From the NCBI GenBank assembly GCA_963669455.1, contig OY770026.1, positions 1,984,001-2,048,000 on the forward strand: a stretch of DNA of 64,000 nt, read 5' to 3'. Positions 1 through 9,141 of the stretch are shown here, piece by piece. A model generated the notes under the pieces. It had not been told where the DNA came from and searched no databases. It saw nothing but the letters and a program-made list of their open reading frames with translations. The DNA comes from JAWKWH01 sp963669455 (GTDB taxonomy: Bacteria > Pseudomonadota > Alphaproteobacteria > Rhizobiales > Rhizobiaceae). Positions within the stretch are counted from its first letter, which is position 1. The number at the start of each line of letters is the position of its first letter. The position numbers and the translations under genes were made by a program.

Positions 1-2497
1 GTGCTGTCTCCGCGACGATCTCGCCATCGGTTTCGTTGGCGGCAGCCGCCTCGGCATCAACTGTGTCAGAGGCGCTTGTCTCATCGACGGTCTCGTTCGA
101 CCGGCCTTTCCTTCCGCCCCGTCTGCCGCGGCGTCTCTTGCGGCCGCTTGACGATCCGTCTTCAGTATCCGAATCGGAGCTTGAACCGGCATTGTCCGGT
201 TCTGCCGGCGTATCACCGGCCGTGTCCGGCTGGGCCTCACTGTCGCTGCTGCGGCCGGATCTGCGGCGTCTGCGCCTGCGTTTCTTCTTGCCGCCGCCTT
301 CTTCACCCTGATCGTTTTGTTCTTCCGTGACATCGCTGCCGGCATCATCGGGCGCTTCGACCAACTGATCTGCGGTAATGGTGACCGGCTGATCCGACTG
401 GGCGCCCTTGACGATCTGGAAATGTTGCGCGCCAAGTGTCTGATCTGCCTCAATACTGATTGTCAGCCCGAAACGCTCTTCCAGCTCCGATAGGTTGGAG
501 CGTTTGTTATTGAGGACATAAAGCGCCGTCGCTGCCGGTGTTCGCACCACAATATTATGGCCGGAATCCTTTAGAAGATATTCTTCAATGCCGCGCACGA
601 CATGAAGGGCAACCGACGAATCTGATCTGATATGACCGGTCCCATGGCAGGCTTCGCAAGGCTGCATTGTGCTTTCAAGAACGCTTGCCCGGATGCGCTG
701 CCTGGACATTTCCAACAATCCGAAATGGGAGATGCGGCCCACCTGAATGCGGGCACGGTCGTGTTTCAGGCATTCCTTCAGCCGTTTTTCGACTGCGCGG
801 TTGTTGCGCTTTTCCTCCATGTCGATGAAGTCGATGACGACCAGTCCGGCAAGGTCGCGCAATCGCAATTGCCGGGCAACCTCTTCAGCCGCCTCAAGGT
901 TGGTCTGTAGTGCTGTGTCTTCAATCGAGTGTTCGCGGGTGGAACGGCCGGAGTTGACGTCAATGGCCACAAGCGCTTCGGTCTGATTGATGATGACGTA
1001 GCCACCCGATTTCATCGTTACCTGCGGCTGCAGCATTTTGTCGAGCTGGGCTTCGATGCCGTTGCGGGCAAAAATCGGCACGTTTTCCTTGTAGGGCTGT
1101 ACCGCCTTGGCGTGGCTCGGCATCAGCATGCGCATGAAGCCCTTTGCCTCGCGATAGCCTTCATCGCCGGCAACAAGGATTTCGCCGATTTCCTTATTGT
1201 AGAGGTCGCGAACGGAGCGCTTGATCAGCGAACCTTCCTCATGCACGAGGGCTGGTGCGGTCGATTCAAGTGTCAGGTTCCGGATCGTCATCCAAAGCCG
1301 CATAAGATATTCATAATCGCGCTTGATTTCAGCCTTGGTCCGGTTGGCGCCAGCGGTGCGCAAGATCACGCCCATGCCCTGGGGCACGTCGAGTTCCTTG
1401 ACCACATCCTTCAAGCGCTTGCGGTCTTGAACATTGGTGATTTTCCGCGAAATGCCACCACCGCGCGCGGTATTGGGCATCAGCACGGAATACCGCCCGG
1501 CAAGCGACAGATAGGTGGTGAGTGCTGCGCCTTTGGTGCCGCGCTCCTCCTTGACGACCTGAACCAGAAGGATCTGGCGGCGCTTGATAACTTCCTGGAT
1601 CTTGTACTGGCGGCGAACCGGGCGGCGGCGGCTTGGCAGCTCTTCCAGCGCATCCTCGGCGCCAACCGATTCGACACCGTCGCCGTTTTCACCGCCGGCA
1701 TCGCCATTGTCATCTAACGGTTCGTTGTCTTTTTCCTTGGTGCGCTTGGTGCGGGCAGTCCGCCGGCTGCGCTTCTTTGGCACCGGCGCCTGCTCTTCCT
1801 CATCGCTATCCGCTTCGGCTTTTTCATCAGCCGTTTCGCGGTCTTCTTCTGTTGCCAGGTCTTCGGAGATGACATCGCCATGGACCGTTGCTGCCATGGC
1901 GGGGCCGCCGCGATTGTCATCCGGCTCATCATCAGGTGCGGGAGCTTCCCCTGCTACCTGGTCACTGCCCTTGCTTTGCTCACTGGCTTCGGCCTTCGGG
2001 GCGGCTTCTTCAGCTGCGCCGCTATCCGCCTGGGGTTCGTCAGCCTCCAGCGCGGCAAGTTCGTCAGGCTCAGCTTTGGCCGCTTCGCTGTCAGCGTTTT
2101 CAAGATCGCTGTCTGCGGCTTTGCTTGTCGCCTTGCCCCGCCCGCGCGTGCCGCGGCGGCGCTTGCGTTTTACCGGTTCAGGTTTTTCATCTTCATCGTC
2201 GGCTTCGGCTTCTTCTGCCTCGGCTGCGAGAATGGCCTGTCTGTCGGCGACCGGAATTTGATAATAGTCGGGATGGATTTCGCTAAACGCCAGGAAACCA
2301 TGGCGATTGCCGCCATATTCCACGAAGGCGGCCTGCAAGGACGGCTCCACCCGTGTCACGCGGGCGAGATAAATATTGCCTTTTAGCTGTTTTTTCGACT
2401 CCGATTCGAAGTCGAATTCCTCAATCCTGTTACCCCGTGTTACGACTACTCTGGTTTCCTCCGGATGGGAGGCATCGATTAGCATCTTGTTTGTCAT
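1..2497 (-). CDS. rne: Ribonuclease E (partial, C-terminus beyond window)
   Basis: Endoribonuclease of the RNA degradosome, acting on mRNA decay and rRNA/tRNA maturation. About 832 codons are present; the gene runs off the left edge. An S1 domain starts near residue 35 (KGNIYLARV) and is split by a roughly 180-residue acidic/Lys-Arg-rich low-complexity insert (about residues 95-285), resuming at RRQYKIQEV. The DNase I-like catalytic region shows AIDVNSGRSTREH near residue 511 and VVIDFIDM, matching the two catalytic Asp of E. coli RNase E. A Zn-link CEACHGTG lies near residue 612. From about residue 730 the protein is Arg/Ser/Asp-rich and disordered, as expected of the degradosome scaffold. 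Start ATG at 2497 has GGAGA upstream. The family assignment is firm; the insert is lineage-typical as far as I recall. Confidence 0.95.
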   Translation of the reverse strand, partial: MTNKMLIDASHPEETRVVVTRGNRIEEFDFESESKKQLKGNIYLARVTRVEPSLQAAFVEYGGNRHGFLAFSEIHPDYYQIPVADRQAILAAEAEEAEADDEDEKPEPVKRKRRRGTRGRGKATSKAADSDLENADSEAAKAEPDELAALEADEPQADSGAAEEAAPKAEASEQSKGSDQVAGEAPAPDDEPDDNRGGPAMAATVHGDVISEDLATEEDRETADEKAEADSDEEEQAPVPKKRSRRTARTKRTKEKDNEPLDDNGDAGGENGDGVESVGAEDALEELPSRRRPVRRQYKIQEVIKRRQILLVQVVKEERGTKGAALTTYLSLAGRYSVLMPNTARGGGISRKITNVQDRKRLKDVVKELDVPQGMGVILRTAGANRTKAEIKRDYEYLMRLWMTIRNLTLESTAPALVHEEGSLIKRSVRDLYNKEIGEILVAGDEGYREAKGFMRMLMPSHAKAVQPYKENVPIFARNGIEAQLDKMLQPQVTMKSGGYVIINQTEALVAIDVNSGRSTREHSIEDTALQTNLEAAEEVARQLRLRDLAGLVVIDFIDMEEKRNNRAVEKRLKECLKHDRARIQVGRISHFGLLEMSRQRIRASVLESTMQPCEACHGTGHIRSDSSVALHVVRGIEEYLLKDSGHNIVVRTPAATALYVLNNKRSNLSELEERFGLTISIEADQTLGAQHFQIVKGAQSDQPVTITADQLVEAPDDAGSDVTEEQNDQGEEGGGKKKRRRRRRRSGRSSDSEAQPDTAGDTPAEPDNAGSSSDSDTEDGSSSGRKRRRGRRGGRKGRSNETVDETSASDTVDAEAAAANETDGEIVAETA

Positions 2498-3085
2498 TAT
2501 AGAAAATCTCCGCGGCAACCGGATTTTCAGGCCGCAGACGCGAGAAAACGCTGCCTGGCGGCTTAAGAAAACCGTAGCGGATGCCGAATATTTTTGTATT
2601 CGCCTGCAGGCCAAACAGTGCACAATGCGACCCAACCGCAGCCTGTTCGGCGCGGAAACCGTTCTTGTCGCTTATCACCATTCCTGTTGCCGTCATCTTG
2701 ACCCCGGCGAAAATGTTTTCAACTCATGACCCGAAATGATCCGGGCCGTTTCACGCTCTTGTTTGAGCCGGCGCATGTTTTTTGCAACATGGCCGTTTTC
2801 CTCATGCAAAGCAGGCAACATTATCAGTTGCCACTTTGAAGAAATCTCCCGAATTTATGCTGCGCCAAGCACATGTGCCGCCGTTTCAGGCGTTTTGCCA
2901 GCGATCCTTCACAAAAGATCTGTCTGATCAAACACGCAACATAACCCAATCGCGGTTTTATGTGCTGCCATCACTATTGGCAAGCTGGATTTTCACCGGT
3001 GCAGGCTGGCCGTGATAAGATTGCATGCTCAGGCGATCAGAAAGTGTTAGTTAACCAAACGTGGATACTGATCATTAAGAATTGA
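2498..3085. promoter_or_regulatory. Divergent rne/amiC intergenic region with long rne leader
   Basis: About 590 bases separate the divergent starts of rne and amiC. No ORF with coding character is seen. RNase E genes often have long, autoregulatory 5' leaders, so much of this stretch may be rne 5' UTR; that is inference. I could not place a convincing promoter. The stretch near 2690-2715 (CCGTCATCTTGACCCCGGCG) resembles alphaproteobacterial REP-type sequence. Confidence 0.4.
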
Positions 3086-3142
3086 GTGAACCCTCAGCAC
3101 CTGGCAACCAGGGCCGGAAAGGGGGCATGGCACGGCAGTTAT

Positions 3143-4402
3143 ATGAGTTTGGCATTTATAACCACATTGAAATGGATGATACGCGCTGCGGCCTGCGGCG
3201 GGGTTTTTGCGCTATTTATGCTCGTTGCCGCCATTTTCGTGCTGGCGCCGGCGGGAAGCGCCTTGGCCGCAGACACGTTGCGCGCAACCGGTTTTGCCAT
3301 TGCCGGCGACAAAGCACGGACCAGGATTGTCATCGATTTCAACAAATCGTTCAAACCGGACTGGTTTTTGTTGCAAAGGCCGTTCCGGCTGGTCGTCGAC
3401 ATGCCAAAGGTGCAATTTGCGCTTGAACCGGACAATATCCGCTCGCGCGGCCTGGTTTCCATCGTCCGCTACGGTCAGTTTGACGATGATCATTCCAGGC
3501 TGATTCTGGGTGGTAGCAGCCCGTTCGGTCTGGACAAGATCGCGGTGATGAAAAACTCCGGCGATGACGGATACCGCCTGGCGATCGACCTGGTTTCTTC
3601 GACGGAACAGGCATTCGATGCCGCTTTGGCACAGCAATTCGGTCTCATCAAAGATGTTCGAACGGCGCCGAAAACGGACCGTTTGGGCAACCCGGCAAAT
3701 GAACAGGCAAACGCCTTTACCGTGGTCATCGATCCAGGGCACGGGGGCATCGATGGCGGTGCGCGCGGCGTTAATGGGACGGTTGAGAAAAACATTACGC
3801 TGGCGTTTTCAATTGAGTTGAAGAAAAAGCTGGAAACCTCTGGAAAAACACGTGTTTTCATGACTCGCAGCACGGATAAATTTCTGCGGCTTTCTGAGCG
3901 GGTGGGGTTTGCTCGCCAGCGTCAGGCCAATCTGTTTATCTCGGTCCACGCCGACACGATCCGCTACCGCGGTGTGCGCGGTGCAACGGTCTATACGGTT
4001 TCCGACAAGGCATCGGACAAGGTGGCGCAAGCGATTGCCAGCAATGAAAACCTCGCCGATGAGCTGGCCGGCGTGGCGTCAGATGAGGCAAACCATGAGG
4101 TGACGGATATTTTGCTCGATCTGCTGCGAAAGGAAACACAGACCTTCTCGATCAGGTTTGCCCGTTCGCTGATTGGGGAAATGTCGCAGTCCGTGGAATT
4201 GATCAAAAACCCTCATCGCTTTGCCGGATTTCGCGTCCTTACCGCGCCCGACGTCCCCTCGGTTTTGCTCGAACTCGGCTATCTTTCAAACGCCAAGGAC
4301 GAGGCGCTGCTGCGTGATCCAAAATGGCGGGCGAAAGCTGAAGACAGTGTCGTCGCCGCGATACTTCGCTATGCCGAAGCGCATCGGGAGCACGGTGGAT
4401 GA
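3143..4402 (+). CDS. amiC: N-acetylmuramoyl-L-alanine amidase (AmiC type)
   Basis: Periplasmic zinc amidase that cuts the stem peptide from MurNAc during daughter-cell separation. An N-terminal signal/anchor (hydrophobic run ending APAGSALA-AD) is followed by an AMIN-type domain (about residues 45-170) and a C-terminal Amidase_3 domain. Zn and catalytic residues are visible in VVIDPGHGGIDGG, the Glu of GTVEKNITL, SVHAD and LLELGYLSN. I chose ATG 3143 because it gives a normal signal peptide; a GTG at 3086 would add 19 residues and cannot be excluded. PBP1A follows 244 bases downstream on the same strand, a common alphaproteobacterial pairing of wall hydrolase and synthase. Confidence 0.9.
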   Translation: MSLAFITTLKWMIRAAACGGVFALFMLVAAIFVLAPAGSALAADTLRATGFAIAGDKARTRIVIDFNKSFKPDWFLLQRPFRLVVDMPKVQFALEPDNIRSRGLVSIVRYGQFDDDHSRLILGGSSPFGLDKIAVMKNSGDDGYRLAIDLVSSTEQAFDAALAQQFGLIKDVRTAPKTDRLGNPANEQANAFTVVIDPGHGGIDGGARGVNGTVEKNITLAFSIELKKKLETSGKTRVFMTRSTDKFLRLSERVGFARQRQANLFISVHADTIRYRGVRGATVYTVSDKASDKVAQAIASNENLADELAGVASDEANHEVTDILLDLLRKETQTFSIRFARSLIGEMSQSVELIKNPHRFAGFRVLTAPDVPSVLLELGYLSNAKDEALLRDPKWRAKAEDSVVAAILRYAEAHREHGG

Positions 4403-4646
4403 GGCCAGATGTTATGAGAAAGAATCAATTCATCAGTGCAGCCAGCATTGTCATTGGCTGGTGCACACATGATGCGTTGCAAAAAAAGCACAGTTTTTGC
4501 GGCAAGAAGCCAAATTTGACACCGGATTTCTCAATTTGCCCCATTTTGCCCATATGTCGGGTTGAAACAAGTATCATAAAGAGTGCCCTCAATCAGTTCT
4601 GTGACACAGGACAGGGGAAAACGGGGCAGTTGGGAACGGCAATATC

Positions 4647-7103
4647 ATGATCAGGTTGATCGGCTATTTTTTTGGCATTGGTACGGTGCTGGCGCTTGTG
4701 GTGGCTGCGGTGGTGGCCGTTTATGTGAGCGATCTTGCCAAGGACCTTCCAGATTATGAAGTGCTGGCGAAGTACGAACCGCCGGTGACGACGCGTATTC
4801 ATGCGTCAGATGGCGCTTTGATGGCCGAATTTGCGCGCGAACGCAGGCTTTATCTGCCGATACAGGCCGTGCCAGACCGGGTGAAAGCGGCATTCATTTC
4901 TGTCGAGGACAAAAATTTCTATCATCATCCTGGCGTCGACCTGCAGGGGCTGTCACGCGCTATCTACAACAATGTGAAGAATTATGGATCGGGTAAACGG
5001 GCCCAGGGCGCCTCGACGATTACGCAACAGGTGGCAAAGAACTTTCTCCTGACCTCGGACCAGACAATCGAACGCAAGATACGTGAAGCGATTTTGGCGC
5101 TGCGCATTGAGCAGGCTTACACCAAGGACCGGATTCTCGAGCTTTATTTGAACGAGATTTTCTTCGGGCTTGGCTCCTACGGGATCGCTGGTGCGGCGCT
5201 GACCTATTACAATAAATCGGTCAATGAGCTTGCGCTGCACGAAGCCGCCTATCTGGCAGCGCTGCCGAAGGGACCTTCAAACTATCACCCTTTCAAGCGG
5301 ACTGAACGGGCGATCGGCAGGCGAAACCATGTCATCGACCGGATGGTGGAAAACGGTTACGTCTCGGCGGAAGACGGTGAAAAGGCAAAGGCGCTACCGC
5401 TCGGGGTCACGCCGCGGCGCGGCGGAACCTATTTGTTTGCCGGAGAATATTTTACCGAAGAGGTGCGCCGCCAGATTATTACCCGTTATGGAGACGATGC
5501 GCTTTACGAGGGCGGTTTGTCGGTCCGCTCGACCATCGATCCGAAAATGCAGTTGCAGGCGCGCAAGGCGCTGCACAATGGCCTGATAAAATACGATACG
5601 TTTCGCGGTTTCAGGGGGCCGATAAAGACGGTCGACGTCACTGGCGACTGGGGTGTGCCGCTTGGCGAGGTGAAGCGCTTGCGCGACGTGCCCGAGTGGA
5701 GCCTTGCCGTCGTTTTGACGGCGGAAGAAAATGGCCTGACCATCGGGCTGCAGCCGCGTTTTGAGGTTTCCGGCGAATTGTCGGGTGAACGTGAAACGGG
5801 AAGTGTTGCGCTTGACGACATGAAATGGGCGATGCGCCATCGCGTCAACGGCAAATTGAAAAAAGCCAAATCACCCGCCGATGTCGTGGAGCCTGGCGAT
5901 GTCGTTTACGTGGAAAAACTGGAGGATGACGGCAATGCCTGGCGATTGCGCCAGGTGCCCCAGATCGAAGGCGGGCTGGTTGCCATGGACCCGCATACGG
6001 GCCGGGTACTGGCCATGGTCGGCGGGTTCTCATTTGCTGAATCGCAATTCAATCGTGCGACCCAGGCTGAGCGTCAGCCCGGTTCGGCGTTCAAGCCTTT
6101 CGTTTATGCCGCAGCGCTCGACAATGGATACACGCCGGCGTCGGTTGTGCTGGATGCGCCGATCGAAATCAGGTCCGGCAGTGAAATCTGGCGGCCGAAG
6201 AATTATGGCGGCAAGTCCGCCGGCCCCTCCACCTTGCGGCTCGGCATCGAGCGATCCCGCAATCTGATGACGGTTCGGCTGGCCAAGGACATGGGTATGA
6301 ACCTGGTGGCTGAATATGCCGAACGGTTCGGCCTTTATGACAGGCTTTCACCGGTTCTGGCGATGTCTCTTGGCTCGGGCGAAACCACGGTTATGAAAAT
6401 GGTCACGGCCTATTCGGTTATCGCCAATGGCGGGCGGCATGTGACGCCATCGCTGATCGACAGGATCCAGGACCGTTACGGCAAAACCGTTTTCAAGCAC
6501 GATCAGCGCGAATGTGGCGGCTGCGCGGCAACGAGCTGGCTCGACCAGCCGGAGCCGGAGCTGGTGAACAATGCCGAACAGGTGCTTGACCCGATGACCG
6601 CCTACCAGATCACATCGATGATGGAAGGGGTGGTTACGCGGGGCACTGCGGTCACCGTCTCGGAGTTGAAACGGCCGATTGCTGGCAAAACCGGCACCAC
6701 CAATGACGAGAAAGACGTCTGGTTCGTCGGCTTCACGCCCGACCTGGTGGTGGGCGTCTATCTTGGCTACGACACACCCCGGCCAATGGGCAGAGGCTCG
6801 ACGGGTGGGGGTCTTGCCGCGCCTGTGTTCAAGGAGTTTGTCGCCGCGGCGCTGGCCGACAAACGCCCGGTCGAATTCCGCGCACCCGAGGGTATGAATC
6901 TGATCAGGATCAACCGGAAAACCGGTATGCGCGCCGATTTTGATAGTGAAGGCGATATTATCGTCGAGGCTTTCAAGCCTGGCACCGGCCCGGCCGGCAG
7001 TTACTCGGTAATCGGCATGGAATTCATCGACGGCGAGCGCGGGGAGGCAATTTCCCCGGAAGCCAACCGGGCGATTATTTCAGGAAGCGGCGGGCTCTAC
7101 TGA
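4647..7103 (+). CDS. mrcA: Penicillin-binding protein 1A, bifunctional transglycosylase/transpeptidase
   Basis: Class A PBP that polymerises and cross-links peptidoglycan at the inner-membrane surface. 818 residues, usual for the family. One N-terminal TM helix (about residues 5-28) precedes the GT51 glycosyltransferase with EDKNFYHHPGVD and QGASTITQQVAKNF. An OB-like insert near residues 310-430 precedes the transpeptidase with SxxK in QPGSAFKPF, the SRN motif (RSRNLMTV) and KTGTTN. It lies between amiC and prfB. The ATG at 4647 follows only a weak Shine-Dalgarno. Called PBP1A (MrcA) on length and the insert; assignment to the class is certain. Confidence 0.95.
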   Translation: MIRLIGYFFGIGTVLALVVAAVVAVYVSDLAKDLPDYEVLAKYEPPVTTRIHASDGALMAEFARERRLYLPIQAVPDRVKAAFISVEDKNFYHHPGVDLQGLSRAIYNNVKNYGSGKRAQGASTITQQVAKNFLLTSDQTIERKIREAILALRIEQAYTKDRILELYLNEIFFGLGSYGIAGAALTYYNKSVNELALHEAAYLAALPKGPSNYHPFKRTERAIGRRNHVIDRMVENGYVSAEDGEKAKALPLGVTPRRGGTYLFAGEYFTEEVRRQIITRYGDDALYEGGLSVRSTIDPKMQLQARKALHNGLIKYDTFRGFRGPIKTVDVTGDWGVPLGEVKRLRDVPEWSLAVVLTAEENGLTIGLQPRFEVSGELSGERETGSVALDDMKWAMRHRVNGKLKKAKSPADVVEPGDVVYVEKLEDDGNAWRLRQVPQIEGGLVAMDPHTGRVLAMVGGFSFAESQFNRATQAERQPGSAFKPFVYAAALDNGYTPASVVLDAPIEIRSGSEIWRPKNYGGKSAGPSTLRLGIERSRNLMTVRLAKDMGMNLVAEYAERFGLYDRLSPVLAMSLGSGETTVMKMVTAYSVIANGGRHVTPSLIDRIQDRYGKTVFKHDQRECGGCAATSWLDQPEPELVNNAEQVLDPMTAYQITSMMEGVVTRGTAVTVSELKRPIAGKTGTTNDEKDVWFVGFTPDLVVGVYLGYDTPRPMGRGSTGGGLAAPVFKEFVAAALADKRPVEFRAPEGMNLIRINRKTGMRADFDSEGDIIVEAFKPGTGPAGSYSVIGMEFIDGERGEAISPEANRAIISGSGGLY

Positions 7104-7235
7104 CCGTTTTTTCAATCCGGCGCTTGATCTCCCGCCTGAATTTTGAGAATTGACACGCTGCCTGCTTTACAGAGCCGGGCCGCCTCCATATGGTCCGCGC
7201 AATTTGTCCCGTCCAAAGAGAATGATACGTCAAAA

Positions 7236-8367
7236 ATGCGTGCAGAAACCGAAAACCTGGTCGATGAAATCAGGCAGGCAATTGCCCTGCTGAGGAGGCA
7301 TCTTTGACTGGGATCAGGCGCTAAAACGGCTTGAATACCTCAATATGCGTGCCGAGGATCCAGAGCTGTGGAACAAACCCGCCGAGGCACAAAAGCTGAT
7401 GCGCGAGCGTCAGAACCTCGATGACAACATCACCGCGATCACGAAGCTTGGCCAGTCGCTTGAAGACAATATCGGTCTGATCGAACTTGGCGAGGAAGAG
7501 GGCGATGATGCGGTGATTGCCGAGGCGGAGGCTGCCATTGCCGGGCTTGAGGCTGACATTGCCGACCGTGAACTTAGGACCCTGTTGTCCGGAGAAGCCG
7601 ACGCCAATGATACCTATCTGGAGGTTCATTCCGGGGCTGGCGGGACGGAGAGCCAGGACTGGGCCTCGATGCTGCTGCGCATGTATACCAGGTGGGCTGA
7701 AAAACGCGGCATGAAGGTGGAACTGCTCGAGGTGCACGATGGTGAAGAGGCAGGAATCAAATCCGCGTCCTTATTGATCAAGGGCGAATACGCCTATGGT
7801 CATCTGAAAACCGAATCGGGCGTCCATCGCCTGGTTCGCATTTCCCCGTTTGACAGCAATGCGCGCCGGCATACTTCGTTTGCCTCGGTCTGGGTTTACC
7901 CGGTGGTTGACGATACGATCGAGATCGATGTTTCTGAAAGCGATGTCCGCATTGACACCTACCGGGCATCGGGCGCCGGCGGCCAGCACGTCAACACAAC
8001 GGATTCGGCCGTTCGGATCACGCATATTGAAAGCAATATCGTTGTGCAGTGCCAGAGCGAGCGCTCGCAGCACAAGAACAGGGCGACGGCGTGGGAGATG
8101 CTTCGGGCCCGGCTCTATGAGGAAGAACTGAAAAAACGCGAAGCCGAAGCCAATTCAACCGAAGCGTCAAAGACCGATATCGGTTGGGGGCATCAGATCA
8201 GATCCTATGTTCTGCAGCCGTACCAGCTGGTCAAGGATTTGCGCACCGGTGTCGAAAATACGTCCCCGCAAGGGGTTCTGGACGGTGATCTTGATGCGTT
8301 TATCAAGGCAACTTTGTCTGCGAAGATAGATGGCGGTGCTGCTGTAGCTGTCGAAGACATCGACTAG
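7236..8367 (+). CDS. prfB: Peptide chain release factor 2, made by programmed +1 frameshift
   Basis: RF2 terminates translation at UGA and UAA. The ATG at 7236 opens a 23-codon frame (starts MRAETENLVDEI) ending in an in-frame TGA at 7305-7307. Skipping T7305 joins CTT directly to GAC TGG GAT, the normal DWDQAL continuation, and the product becomes 376 residues, the usual RF2 length. Tripeptide anticodon motif SPF (ISPFDSNARRH) and peptidyl-tRNA hydrolysis motif GGQ (GAGGQHVNTTDS) are present. A naive call would start at ATG 7345 and lose 36 residues. The CDS should be annotated as join(7236..7304, 7306..8367). Expression is autoregulated by RF2 level at its own UGA. Confidence 0.95.
7292..7308 (+). 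promoter_or_regulatory. Programmed +1 frameshift site of prfB
   Basis: The sequence is GAGGAGG CAT CTT TGA C. A Shine-Dalgarno-like AGGAGG sits exactly one codon before the CTT slippery codon, followed by TGA C, the same spacing as the characterised E. coli prfB site. When RF2 is scarce the ribosome slips from CTT to TTT and continues in the +1 frame. Confidence 0.95.
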
Positions 8368-8469
8368 AGCGTTTGCGGTTGCTTTGAACCGCGGCAACGC
8401 CTGTACTCAGCTGGAATCATTGAAGCATTTTTCGCTTCTATGAACCCGTTTGAGCGAAAAATGCTCTAG
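8364..8469. repeat. Intergenic palindromic element, TAGAGC-bounded (copy 1)
   Basis: A 106-base element opens with CTAGAGC at the prfB stop codon and closes with GCTCTAG. It contains an internal palindrome GAAGCATTTTTCGCTTC. The inverted form recurs at 38839-38928 with a 25-base identical core. It fills much of the prfB-8626 gap (8368-8625); the rest of that gap shows nothing recognisable. Likely a rhizobial-type mobile palindrome, RIME-like by general form only. Confidence 0.75.
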
Positions 8470-8625
8470 GATTGTTTCATGCAGAGCGGCGGCTTGCTGG
8501 TCATTGCCACCGACTACGTGCGTATTCTTCCCCGCTTTTCCAGTAGTCTTTGCGGATTCCCGATTTCGTCGGTTTTTACGAAAATCAGCCCAGACAAATG
8601 TGATGACGTTAACGGGAATTGAAAA

Positions 8626-9111
8626 ATGCCGAACAAGATCCAGGCCTTCGGTGGCGCAAAATCAGCATCCAGCCATCAGGCTCATTTGGGGTACGAGGCA
8701 CATGGCAAACCGTCGGGTGGGGCCAAGGCAGGATTTGGTTCTGCCATCTCTGTAACCTCGACGAGCAGCGTGAAAAACATGGCCAGCGATGTGCAGACCA
8801 AGATCGATTGTGCGCTCAAAGGGTCTCAATCTGATGTTGGAAACATGCTCAGGGAAATTGCCGGTGCGCTTGATGGCATGATGACCAGGATGGAAGGCCA
8901 GGCTGGCAAAAAAGGCGCTTGCAGCGCTGCCGGATCAATGAACACGCTGGCTCAGGATCTAAACAATGCAGTCAAGCAGAAAGATCAGCCGAACCAGATG
9001 ACCAAAGAAATCCGGGATATTCTACAGCAGATTTCCAATCTTCTGACCAAGCTGGAAAACACGATGCATACCAGCCCCAAAATGCATGCGGCCTTTCAGG
9101 GACGAAGCTGA
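8626..9111 (+). CDS. Small hypothetical protein, Gly/Ser/Ala-rich N-terminus
   Basis: Not recognised. 161 residues with no signal peptide or TM segment. Residues 1-50 are low-complexity (Gly, Ser, Ala, Lys); residues 50-155 look helical, with two Met/Gln-rich stretches (about 72-90 and 120-150) that could form a coiled coil. There is one Cys near residue 64 and another near 103. It stands alone, forward, between prfB and the convergent M23 peptidase gene. A GGGAA lies 9 bases before the ATG. It has coding character (long frame, no competing ORF) but no function can be read from the sequence. Confidence 0.6.
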   Translation: MPNKIQAFGGAKSASSHQAHLGYEAHGKPSGGAKAGFGSAISVTSTSSVKNMASDVQTKIDCALKGSQSDVGNMLREIAGALDGMMTRMEGQAGKKGACSAAGSMNTLAQDLNNAVKQKDQPNQMTKEIRDILQQISNLLTKLENTMHTSPKMHAAFQGRS

Positions 9112-9141
9112 TTGCCGTGTAAATAAGGCAGAGGCTCGGTT

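Noticed and set aside
929..1717. 262-codon plus-strand ORF opposite rne
   Set aside because: Shadow frame of the catalytic region of RNase E, which has all family motifs on the other strand.
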